DNA of 64,000 nt, from assembly GCA_020630575.1 (NCBI GenBank), contig JAHDBD010000010.1, positions 1 to 64,000 of the forward strand. The letters run 5' to 3'. The notes beneath the pieces are model-generated. The model saw nothing but the letters and a program-made list of their open reading frames with translations. It searched no databases and was not told where the DNA came from. This DNA comes from Bernardetia sp. Lineage in GTDB: Bacteria; Bacteroidota; Bacteroidia; Cytophagales; Bernardetiaceae. Numbering within the stretch: the first letter of the stretch is position 1; the number at the start of each line of letters is the position of its first letter. Positions 32,724 to 42,046 of the stretch are shown here, one piece after another. Made by a program: the position numbers and the translations under genes.

Positions 32724-35700
32724 ATGACAAAATCATATTCTAATTTACGCAGCCTACTTTTTGTATGTGCTGTTTTTTTGTTGAGTAACTTTTACTCTTT
32801 TTCTGCTTTTGGGCAGTGTAATCTTGCTGAAAATGATGCTAGTTTTAATACTTCAGATACATTAAATCATGGTATTGCCCATACTTTCGGCTTTTCTTTG
32901 GCAGATTTCACAAGTCTTTCAGATGGTAAAATATTAGTTTCAGGAGGTATAGATCAGTATCATAATAGAAATGTAAATGGTCTAATAAGATTAAATGAAG
33001 ACGGAAGCATTGATGATACATTTATATCTATTTCTGCATCTGAATTTCCAGATGTCTATATTTCTAAAATTCTAGTACAACCAGATAACAAAATTATTGC
33101 TTTTGGTAATATAACAGATAATGCAGGTGTAAATAGATATGCTTTACGTTTCCAAGAAGATGGAACTTTAGATAATTCCTTTAATACTAACTTTGTGTTT
33201 GATAGAGCCATAACTAATGATATGGATATGCAATCTGATGGTAAAATCATAATTGCAGGTAATTTTTATGATGGCGTAAACTATCAAGGCTTAATAAGAT
33301 TGAATGAAGATGGAAGCTTAGATAATACATTTGAGCAAGGAATATCATCTAGGATTGAAGACATAGCAATAGATGTAAATGATAAAATTGTAGTTGGGGG
33401 TAATTTTAATAATTATAATGGTGTTAGTTGTTCACAAAATATAGTTCGACTAAATAGTGATGGTAGTTTAGATACAAGTTTTAATAATGGAAATATAGGT
33501 TTCAATTCATTTGTATATGCTATCGAAATTCAAAATGATAATAAAATTGTAGTTGGAGGAGATTTTGACACATACAATTCTATTCAAGCAAACAAGATAA
33601 TACGCTTAAATACGGATGGTAGCTTGGACAATTCGTTTAATAATTCTGTAACAGATATTGAAGAGATTCAAGAAATTACTATACAAGCAAATGGCAAGAT
33701 TTTAGTCATTGAGAGAAAGAATCTAAGTGGTATAGGTCAAAATGATCCTAGTCAAATCATTCGTTTTAATAGTAATGGAAGTATAGATAATTCTTTCTCT
33801 ACAACAGGTTGGTATAGTATGGCAGATAGGCTACAGCCTTTAAATAGTGGAAAGTTATTATTCATATCGACAAGACCAGGATGTTCTATAGAAAGATTAG
33901 ATAATAATGGAGTACGAGATGATTCTTTTGGTGTTTTTTATGGATTTGATAATTATGTAACAGAAACAAAAAAAACAATAGATAATAAGTTATTTGTTTT
34001 AGGAGCCTTTGGAAAATATAATAATAAGAGAGCGTATGCAATAGCAAAGCTAAACACAAATGGAACATTAGATACTACTTTTTCATTTACAGATAATGTA
34101 GATTATTCCAAAATAAGAAGTATAGCTCCACAATCTGATGGAAAACTATTAGTAGGAGGAAGATTTTCATATTCTTCTAATGGATTATCTAGACGAAGAC
34201 TATTACGTTTAAATCAAAATGGCACAATAGATTTGAACTTTAATACTAATTCTATTTTATCAGATCCTTCTAATGGTGTAGGTGTAATAGATGTAATAAA
34301 AGTACAAGAAGATGATAAGATTATTATTGCAGGTGATTTTCCTATGAGTCTTATAAATAGTTACGGATTTATTAGATTAAATTCAGATGGTAGCATAGAT
34401 AATTCTTTTACCACTACAGGAATAAATAATGGGGGAAGAATATATGCTGTCGAATTGTGTCCTGATGGAAAAATAATACTAATGGGAGATTTTAATACTT
34501 ATAATGGAATAAACGTAAATAATGTTGTTAGAGTATTACCAAATGGAAATATTGACCCTACATTTAATTCAGGTTTGAATATAACTTATTGGTTTAAGTC
34601 TTATACACAATCTAATGGAGATATTCTAGTCGCAGGTGGAACAGCAACAGAGTCAAAACTTTATAAAATGAACTCGCAAGGTGTAGTCGACACCAGTTTT
34701 GATATAGAGGTAACTACAAATACAGGCAATGCATACATAAGAGATTTTGTTGTTCAATCTAATGGACAAATTGTAGTTGTTGGAGCATTTGAACAAATAA
34801 ATGGGTTTAGTACTAAGATAGCTAAAATAAATCCAGATGGAACAGTTAATACGGGTTTTTATTCAAATAATAATATAGATGGTGCAATACGTAATGTAAT
34901 TCTTGAATCAAACAATTCTTTGATTATAACAGGTAGTTTTATGAACTACGATGGAATGAGTAGAAATAGAATTGCTAAAATAAATAACAATGATACATTT
35001 GAAGCTGTAAGCAAATCTAATTATACAATATACTTGGATAATGCTGGACAAGTTGAACTAAATGCTGCTTTGTTAGATAGTGCTAGTTCAGTAAATTGTG
35101 GCAATACAATTGTGTCCTTCCTTTTTGATGATACAGGTTTGCCTACTCGTTCTTTTTCTTGTACCAACATAGGCACAAGTCAGAATATAGTTTTGAGAGT
35201 TACAGATAATCAAGGAAATACAGATACTTCTCCTACCATTATTCATGTAAAGGATACTATTCCTCCAGTTGTTGTAACGAGAATACTTCCAGTAACTTTC
35301 AACGCTTCTAACCAAGCTACTATTCTAGCAAGAGATTTTGTTACTTCTTTGAGCGATAATTGTACAGATTCGGTAGATATAAGTGTTGTTTTCAATGATA
35401 CAGGAATGGAAAACAAAACATTCAATTGTGGAAATATTTCTGTAACAAGTCTAAATTTACGAATTACAGACCAATCAGGAAATCAAACTATTCAACCTGT
35501 AATTATAAGCCCATCTTCTACCTATTATGATTTTAATGTAAATATAATTGGAGGAACATTCCGTCCTGCAATATCTTCATCTATTAAAGTATATGCAAAT
35601 AATTATTCTTGCGCTCCTCAATCAGGAGAAGTAAAAGTTACTTTACCTAATAATGTAACATATAGCTCTGCGTCTATTACTCCAAATAATATTGTAGGAA

Positions 35701-38060
35701 ATGACTTGTTTTGGAATGTTACAGATTTGAATTTTGATAGAAACTTTGTAGTTAGAATTTCTGTAATTCCAGATATTAACTTGAATATTGGCGATGAAGT
35801 TTGTTTTATAGGACATATTACACCTGAAATAAATGACCTTTCTCCTTCAAATAATTTAAAATCATATTGCTTCCCAATAGTAAACTCTTACGATCCAAAC
35901 GACAAACAAGTCTATCCACAAGGAATCTGTGATGAGAAATTTACGAAGCGTTCGGATTTGCCTCTGACTTATACCATCCGTTTCCAAAATACAGGAAATG
36001 CACTAGCTTTGAATGTAAATATTGTAGATTCATTGAGTAATTTGTTAGATAGAAGTTCTTTAAGAGTTGTTGGAAGTAGCCATCCGATGGTGGTTGATAC
36101 GACAGCAAATAATAATAATAATATTAATTTTGTTTTTAATAATATCAATTTACCTGATAGCACTTCTAGCCCAGAACTTAGTCAAGGGTATGTTATTTTT
36201 GAGCTTGATGAAATTGCAGCACATACAGATACTTCAAGAATTGAAAATAAATCCTACATTTATTTTGATACAAATGCTCCAATTATCACAAATACAGTCA
36301 AAAATACAATTTTGGATGTATTGCCTTTATGTGATCCTGCTGGTGGTTCAAACCCACCAATTGCAGATTGTCAGTTGCCAACGAATTTGACAGCAGAAGC
36401 ACTTTCTGCAACCAAAGCAAAACTTTCTTGGACAACTCCAGCAAATTCAAATGCTATCAATTATGAAATTTGGAGAAACAACCAGTTATTAGAAACAGTT
36501 GTTGCTTCTCAATTATCTTTTGTTGATTCATTATTGAATCCAAGTACACAGTATACGTATTCTATAAAAGCAATTTGTGGAAATAATACAGCCACTTCAA
36601 ACTTTGTTCAAGTACGTACAATTCCATCAACGCCAACTTTATTCTCTTTAGAAGCTGCTTGTAAAGGAGAAACAGGAACGATTGAAGTTCGTAGTAATGG
36701 AGCTGTCTATCGTGTGTATGCTTCTCAAAATGCTGCAAGTCCGCTTTTTGAAACAAATAATGCAACTATTCAAACGCCTGCTTTGAATGATACAACTACG
36801 TTTTATATTTCTGTCGTTGTAAATAGCTTAGAAAGTGAACGATTAGAAGTTGTTGTTCCAATTAAAGAAGTATTTGAAGCCATTGTTGAGCAAGGAAGTT
36901 TGTTTGAAACGTGTACAAATACATTTACACTTTCAGCTAATGAAGTAGAAAATGCTTCTTATCTTTGGTTTAGAGGAAATATCCAAGTAGGAAACACAAG
37001 AGCATTGGTTGTTTCTTTTGAAGGAAATTATACTGTAAGAATTGAAAGAGAGGGTTGTTTTGCTGTTTCTGAAGCTACAAAAGTGGTGTTTGTTGATGCT
37101 CCAACTGCCAAAATAGAACAAGGAAGTGAAGTTTCTTTCTGTGGAAATGGAATGTTAAATGCACAAGATACAAGCTCAAATGTAACGTATACTTGGTCTC
37201 TCAATGGAACAGATGTAGGAACTGGAACATCAATTTCAGTTTCAGAGTCTGGAAACTATACTTTAACAGCAAGTCAGCCTTCGTGTTTGGATAGTGTGAG
37301 TATTGCTGTTACAATTACAGATTTGCCTGCTATGGTTCTTGCTGCTGATAAAACAGAAATTTGTTCAAGTGAAGAAACAACGCTGTCTGTAACAACTGGC
37401 ACAGGTTTTACTTACAAGTGGTTCAGAAATCAAACAGCAATTTCAAATGATTCATCTACTTTAGTTACTTCTGAAATTGGAACTTACAAAGTAGAAATCA
37501 CAACAACAGAAGGTTGTCAAGTAGAATCAAATGAAGTAGAAATCACAGAAGCACAAGCTCCAGATGCAACGATTACTATAAACAAAGAGAATTCTGTTGA
37601 CAAAACAATTACTGTTTCGTCTTCTGATTCTATTGTTGCAGTAGTTTGGTTTAAAGACGGAAGTGAAATTTCTAGTTTCAATAATCAGAAAACGATTCAA
37701 CCAACTGAAAGTGGAAGCTATAAAGCAAAAGTAACTTATGTTTCAGGTTGTGAATTTGAAACCGAAGAAAAAGTCTTTACTTTTGATATTGCAACTGGAA
37801 TTGAAGAAGAATCTGCAAAAATATTTACGGTTTATCCAAATCCAAATACTGGTTCATTCAAAGTAGAATTTGTTACAACAACCAATCAAAAAACTACACT
37901 TACTTTAGTGGATGGATTAGGTAGAATTATTCATAGTCAAGAAATTGCTATGAATCAAAAAACTACTTGTATAACACTTCCAAAAATAAGTGCAGGTGTT
38001 TATGTAGTACAGATTGTTTCTCAAGGAAAAGTATATACAAAACAACTGGTTATTCAATAA
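32724..38060 (+). CDS. Giant secreted delta-60 repeat protein with type IX secretion sorting domain
   Basis: 1778 residues from ATG 32724 (a TTG lies one codon before). A signal peptide (~1-32, ending FSAFGQC) precedes at least ten delta-60 repeats (~45-740). These read like SDGKILVSGG...RLNEDGSIDDTF and form a beta-propeller-like surface. Two HYR-like segments (~760-920) follow, then a DUF11/DUF7619-type module with YDPNDKQV (~1060) and LTYTIRFQNTGNALALNV, a fibronectin type III domain (~1225-1300) and Ig-like segments. The protein ends in a type IX sorting domain (FTVYPNPNTGSFKVEF, KISAGVYVVQIVSQGKVYTK). It should be exported across the outer membrane and held on the surface or released. 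The DPND and PNPNTG motifs are typical of Bacteroidota. The likely role is adhesion or substrate binding (inference). Confidence 0.9.
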   Translation: MTKSYSNLRSLLFVCAVFLLSNFYSFSAFGQCNLAENDASFNTSDTLNHGIAHTFGFSLADFTSLSDGKILVSGGIDQYHNRNVNGLIRLNEDGSIDDTFISISASEFPDVYISKILVQPDNKIIAFGNITDNAGVNRYALRFQEDGTLDNSFNTNFVFDRAITNDMDMQSDGKIIIAGNFYDGVNYQGLIRLNEDGSLDNTFEQGISSRIEDIAIDVNDKIVVGGNFNNYNGVSCSQNIVRLNSDGSLDTSFNNGNIGFNSFVYAIEIQNDNKIVVGGDFDTYNSIQANKIIRLNTDGSLDNSFNNSVTDIEEIQEITIQANGKILVIERKNLSGIGQNDPSQIIRFNSNGSIDNSFSTTGWYSMADRLQPLNSGKLLFISTRPGCSIERLDNNGVRDDSFGVFYGFDNYVTETKKTIDNKLFVLGAFGKYNNKRAYAIAKLNTNGTLDTTFSFTDNVDYSKIRSIAPQSDGKLLVGGRFSYSSNGLSRRRLLRLNQNGTIDLNFNTNSILSDPSNGVGVIDVIKVQEDDKIIIAGDFPMSLINSYGFIRLNSDGSIDNSFTTTGINNGGRIYAVELCPDGKIILMGDFNTYNGINVNNVVRVLPNGNIDPTFNSGLNITYWFKSYTQSNGDILVAGGTATESKLYKMNSQGVVDTSFDIEVTTNTGNAYIRDFVVQSNGQIVVVGAFEQINGFSTKIAKINPDGTVNTGFYSNNNIDGAIRNVILESNNSLIITGSFMNYDGMSRNRIAKINNNDTFEAVSKSNYTIYLDNAGQVELNAALLDSASSVNCGNTIVSFLFDDTGLPTRSFSCTNIGTSQNIVLRVTDNQGNTDTSPTIIHVKDTIPPVVVTRILPVTFNASNQATILARDFVTSLSDNCTDSVDISVVFNDTGMENKTFNCGNISVTSLNLRITDQSGNQTIQPVIISPSSTYYDFNVNIIGGTFRPAISSSIKVYANNYSCAPQSGEVKVTLPNNVTYSSASITPNNIVGNDLFWNVTDLNFDRNFVVRISVIPDINLNIGDEVCFIGHITPEINDLSPSNNLKSYCFPIVNSYDPNDKQVYPQGICDEKFTKRSDLPLTYTIRFQNTGNALALNVNIVDSLSNLLDRSSLRVVGSSHPMVVDTTANNNNNINFVFNNINLPDSTSSPELSQGYVIFELDEIAAHTDTSRIENKSYIYFDTNAPIITNTVKNTILDVLPLCDPAGGSNPPIADCQLPTNLTAEALSATKAKLSWTTPANSNAINYEIWRNNQLLETVVASQLSFVDSLLNPSTQYTYSIKAICGNNTATSNFVQVRTIPSTPTLFSLEAACKGETGTIEVRSNGAVYRVYASQNAASPLFETNNATIQTPALNDTTTFYISVVVNSLESERLEVVVPIKEVFEAIVEQGSLFETCTNTFTLSANEVENASYLWFRGNIQVGNTRALVVSFEGNYTVRIEREGCFAVSEATKVVFVDAPTAKIEQGSEVSFCGNGMLNAQDTSSNVTYTWSLNGTDVGTGTSISVSESGNYTLTASQPSCLDSVSIAVTITDLPAMVLAADKTEICSSEETTLSVTTGTGFTYKWFRNQTAISNDSSTLVTSEIGTYKVEITTTEGCQVESNEVEITEAQAPDATITINKENSVDKTITVSSSDSIVAVVWFKDGSEISSFNNQKTIQPTESGSYKAKVTYVSGCEFETEEKVFTFDIATGIEEESAKIFTVYPNPNTGSFKVEFVTTTNQKTTLTLVDGLGRIIHSQEIAMNQKTTCITLPKISAGVYVVQIVSQGKVYTKQLVIQ

Positions 38061-38086
38061 AAAAGAATTGTCTACTCCTGAAAAAA

Positions 38087-38123
38087 GAAAAATCAGGCAG
38101 TCTTATAGATTGCCTGATTTTTC
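38087..38123 (+). terminator. Strong terminator of the T9SS giant gene
   Basis: AAAAATCAGGCAGTC pairs with ATTGCCTGATTTTT across a 6-nt loop; a pyrimidine-rich T tract follows. Confidence 0.85.
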
Positions 38124-38168
38124 TTTTTTAGAGGTTCTTAATTGAATATTTTCTTGATAAATAAGATA

Positions 38169-38348
38169 AAAATATTGGTTCTTCCAACTTTTTAGCGACA
38201 CATCATATGTTCAGTTTAGCTTCGCTGAGGACTGCGTCGTTCTCAGAACTGAAAAGAACGCTTCTGAGTAAGCATTTCGTTTATTTTTGAAAAGACGAAA
38301 ACACAACATTTTATAATTTCACTAAATTGTCGGAAGAGCCAATATTTT
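38169..38348. mobile_element. 180-bp element with 30-bp imperfect terminal inverted repeats
   Basis: The left end (38169-38198) and the right end read on the opposite strand (38348-38319) agree in about 25 of 30 positions; both begin AAAATATTGG, followed by TCTTCC. Inside are smaller palindromes (TTCTCAGAACTG and CGCTTCTGAGTAAGC) related to the repeat at 13.8 kb. No coding capacity. The structure is that of a non-autonomous transposable element; no target duplication was identified. Confidence 0.6.
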
Positions 38349-38379
38349 TTAGTTTTTTCAATTCTAGTGTCTACTAAAA

Positions 38380-41300
38380 TTAATCAACAAAATGAATATT
38401 CCCTGGTGTGTAGGGAGCTCCAAACTCTTTTAACTTTTTGCGAAACGCATTAAACTTGTTATTAATCAAATCCTTTACCTGCTCATACACAGGATCAAAC
38501 TCTTCTTTTGCTATAGAAAGCGTATTTTTGTGCGTTTCTGTTGGCGTGCCTGTAGAATGTGATTGTTCGTACATCAAATAACCTATACGATTTGCAATTG
38601 ATGGTGAGGTTTCTTGATCCAATTGATTGGCAATTTGGTCGCCATTCAGTTTGATTCGGATAGTTGCCATCTCTTTCTCTAATCCTTTCAATTCTTTCAT
38701 CAAATCTACATGTTTGATGGGTGTACGTTTTACAGCTTCTTTCATGTAACGTAATTCATTAGAGAGTTCTGAAAGGGAATTTTGTACACTACTCACTTTT
38801 CCAGATAAGTCATTTACTTCTTGCTGGAATTTAGCTAAAGTTTGACGATCATCTGCTGGCATCACAGCATTATTTAATGGTATTATTTCAAATGAAACTG
38901 GCTCTGATAATTGTGTTTCTTCATAGTTTACTAGCTTAGAAAGTGTTACTGTATACTTTCCTGACTCAACAAATGCACCTAAACTTTCGCTCCCAAATGG
39001 ATTGTAAAACGTTGGCTCACGGAAACTAATTGGTTCTTGTGAATCATAACGCAAATCCCAGCTTATGCGATGTAAACCAGCTTTTGGAGAAGAGAACAGT
39101 TTACGAACAATTTTGCCTTGGTTATTGGTAATAGTAAATATCAATTGAGGGCTCATCTCTTCAGCTTCTTCTTTTAGGGTTTTATACGATGGATACGGAT
39201 TGTTTTTTCCTTCGTCTGTCAACTTTTTTGCAGTGGCTTTGCGTTGATTTTCTCTACTTTCGATATCTTCTTTTAAATACCATGTAAAAATTGCCTCAGA
39301 GCCTAAGTTATCACCAATGTAGAAATTATCACCCTGAAAAGATTTCCCTGGTAGCCCCAACGGATAAGAAGTTTCGAATTGAAGAGCATCCCGTATACTG
39401 AACAAAGTTGCTTCTTTATCTAATTTTTTACTAAAATCTCTCAAACTTGAATAATCATCCAACACATAAACACCTCTTCCAAAAGTTCCTAAAACTAAGT
39501 CATTGTGTTCTTCTTGAATGGCAATATCACGCACTGCAATTGTAGGTAAACCACCTTTTAACTGCTTCCACTCTTTTCCTTGATTGTTTGAGAAAAACAC
39601 ACCAAATTCAGTTCCTATAAATAGTAAATTTTTATCAACATGATCTTCTTCAATCGTATATACTGAACCTCTTTTAGGTAAGTCCCCACTGATTGAAGTC
39701 CATGTAACTCCCTTATCTCGGCTGATGTACACATAGGGTTTAAAATCTCCGTATTTATGATGATTGAAACATGCATAAACTATGTTTTCGTCGTGCTTAG
39801 AAGCAAAAATTGCATTTACATAGGTTCGGTCTGGAACGTTTGGAAAGTTTTCGACTTTGCGCCAGTTTTTACCACCATCTTCTGTAACTTGAATCAATCC
39901 GTCATCAGTACCTACATACAATAAATTTTCATTTTTTGGAGATTCTGAAAAAGCTACAATTGTTCCATAGGGTGAAGTCGATTGATTTTTCATGACTGCG
40001 TCAATTCCCCAAATTCTACCCATCACTGGTAATTCATTTCGATTCAAGTTGCGTGTAAGCTCTTCACTGATTACTTCCCAACTGTTACCTCGGTCATCAC
40101 TTTTAAATAGTTTATTGGCAGCAAAATATATACGTGTTGATTTATGTCGGCTTACTGCCAAGGGAGCATCCCAGTTCCAACGGTAACTGTCTTCTCCTTT
40201 TCTTTCTTTCGGTTGTATTCCTTTTTCTTCACCACTTATTTTGTCATAACGAACTAGATTTCCATACTGTGATTGTGCATACACAATATTTGGATTCTTT
40301 GGATCGACTTGAGATTCAAATCCATCACCCCCATGCGTAATAAACCAATCAAAGTTATTCGGTCCATTTCCACTTACAGTACGAGAAGGTCCTCCTAAAC
40401 TAAAGTTATCTTGTGTTCCACCATAAATATTATAAAATGGCTTTGCATTATCGACAGCCACTTTATAAAATTGAGTAACAGGTAAATTAGGTTTGAAAGC
40501 CCAGTGTTTTCCACTATCCCAAGACTCATATACTCCTCCATCATTTCCAGAGATAAGATGTTTGTTATTGTTTGGGTTAATCCAAATTACGTGATTATCA
40601 ATATGTTTGAAGTCTTCTCCAACATAATCCATAGTTTTTCCACCATCACTGGTTACACGCATCCAGTTATTCATCACATAAACTTTATCAGGATCGACTG
40701 GATCAGCAATAATTTCTTGATAGTAGTTTCCACTCGTTGCATAGCTATTTCTTTTTTCCCATGAAGCTCCTCGGTTTGTAGAAATGAAAAAGCCTCCTTT
40801 ATCTTCAGCTGCTTCTACAATAGCATACAAATATTCTGGATTTGCTGGTGATATTGTTAAACCAATGCGACCTAACATCACATTAGGTAAACCTTTCTGA
40901 ATTTTTGTCCAAGTTTTACCACCGTCTTCAGATTTGTGAATTCCAGAACCAGAACCACCACCAATATAAGTAAATACATGTCTTCTTCTTTGGAAAGTTG
41001 TTGCGTATAAAACATCTGGATTTCTTGGGTCTATTACGACATCATTTACTCCTGTATGTTCATCAATGGTTAATACAGCATTCCAATTTTTACCACCATC
41101 GTCAGATTTATACAAGCCTCGTTCACCTCCAGCACTCCAAAGAGGGCCAATTGCAGCTACATAAATAACATTTGAATTATTTGGATGAACAATAATTTTC
41201 CCAATGTGTTCAGACGTTTTTAATCCCATGTGTTCCCAACTATTTCCACCATCTAGCGACTTATAAATACCATCACCGTACGATACACTACGTTGATTAT

Positions 41301-41667
41301 TATTTTCGCCAGTCCCTACCCAAACGATATTAGAATTATTTGGGTCAAGTGTAACACAACCAATGGAGTAACTGCCTTGTTCATCAAAAACAGGTTGAAA
41401 TGTATTTCCAGAATTGATTGTTTTCCAAACCCCTCCAGCAGCAGTTGCTACATAATATTCATCAAAATTATTGGGATTCACAGCAAGATCTGAAATTCGT
41501 CCAGAAGTAAGTGCAGGTCCCAGACTTCTAAATTTTAAGCCAGAAAGGTTTGTTTTTTCTAATACTGATTTGTTTGCAGTTTCGTCTTGTTTATTTTTTC
41601 GCCCCTGTCCTTGGGCAATAACTTGTAATGATAAAAATGTAAATAGTAGTAAGAGAACATGTTTCAT
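38380..41667 (-). CDS. Exported BNR/VPS10-type beta-propeller repeat protein
   Basis: 1095 residues. The signal peptide (~1-18, LSLQVIAQ) is followed by a long array of Asp-box (BNR, S-x-D-x-G-x-x-W) repeats: KSLDGGNSWEHMG, KSDDGGKNWNAVL, KSEDGGKTWTKI, STNRGASWEKR, VTEDGGKNWRKVE and SRDKGVTWTSI. These build two beta-propellers (~50-760), as in sortilin/VPS10 and glycosyl-hydrolase-like exported proteins. A C-terminal ~330-residue region (ESRENQRKATAKKLTDEGKN, GLHRISWDLRY) includes a helical stretch. No type IX sorting domain is seen, so the protein is probably periplasmic or released by another route. Bacteroidota carry many such proteins; substrates are unknown. No enzymatic residues can be named. 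Confidence 0.85.
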   Translation of the reverse strand: MKHVLLLLFTFLSLQVIAQGQGRKNKQDETANKSVLEKTNLSGLKFRSLGPALTSGRISDLAVNPNNFDEYYVATAAGGVWKTINSGNTFQPVFDEQGSYSIGCVTLDPNNSNIVWVGTGENNNQRSVSYGDGIYKSLDGGNSWEHMGLKTSEHIGKIIVHPNNSNVIYVAAIGPLWSAGGERGLYKSDDGGKNWNAVLTIDEHTGVNDVVIDPRNPDVLYATTFQRRRHVFTYIGGGSGSGIHKSEDGGKTWTKIQKGLPNVMLGRIGLTISPANPEYLYAIVEAAEDKGGFFISTNRGASWEKRNSYATSGNYYQEIIADPVDPDKVYVMNNWMRVTSDGGKTMDYVGEDFKHIDNHVIWINPNNNKHLISGNDGGVYESWDSGKHWAFKPNLPVTQFYKVAVDNAKPFYNIYGGTQDNFSLGGPSRTVSGNGPNNFDWFITHGGDGFESQVDPKNPNIVYAQSQYGNLVRYDKISGEEKGIQPKERKGEDSYRWNWDAPLAVSRHKSTRIYFAANKLFKSDDRGNSWEVISEELTRNLNRNELPVMGRIWGIDAVMKNQSTSPYGTIVAFSESPKNENLLYVGTDDGLIQVTEDGGKNWRKVENFPNVPDRTYVNAIFASKHDENIVYACFNHHKYGDFKPYVYISRDKGVTWTSISGDLPKRGSVYTIEEDHVDKNLLFIGTEFGVFFSNNQGKEWKQLKGGLPTIAVRDIAIQEEHNDLVLGTFGRGVYVLDDYSSLRDFSKKLDKEATLFSIRDALQFETSYPLGLPGKSFQGDNFYIGDNLGSEAIFTWYLKEDIESRENQRKATAKKLTDEGKNNPYPSYKTLKEEAEEMSPQLIFTITNNQGKIVRKLFSSPKAGLHRISWDLRYDSQEPISFREPTFYNPFGSESLGAFVESGKYTVTLSKLVNYEETQLSEPVSFEIIPLNNAVMPADDRQTLAKFQQEVNDLSGKVSSVQNSLSELSNELRYMKEAVKRTPIKHVDLMKELKGLEKEMATIRIKLNGDQIANQLDQETSPSIANRIGYLMYEQSHSTGTPTETHKNTLSIAKEEFDPVYEQVKDLINNKFNAFRKKLKEFGAPYTPGNIHFVD

Positions 41668-42046
41668 AATTAATGTGTGTTTGGATTTAATTTATAAGAA
41701 AACTGTAGGATGTTAAAGGTAATAAAAAATATTATTAACAGGCTAAATTTCCATATCTACCTCTAATTCCAAAATACTAGGTTTTCAGCGAGTTGTAAAA
41801 CAAATCCATTTTTTTTATGATGTATTATTTTTGATAGATGAATTAGGTTTCTACATTCAGTATCCTATTTAAGACATTTAATCCCATACAAAATCACCAA
41901 ACAATTTATCCTTATAAAATTTTACAACTTACACCCTTTTGCAGACACTCCCTTGATTTATCATTTTTTAAGAAAAATAAAACAATAGGTTTCCATAAAT
42001 TGCCTGTAAGAATTTTTTAAATTATATTATACTCACTTTATTCCCT
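41668..42046. other. Gene-free stretch between divergent exported-protein genes
   Basis: About 380 bases, AT-rich. No coding frame, RNA gene, consensus promoter or repeat was recognised. Confidence 0.4.
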
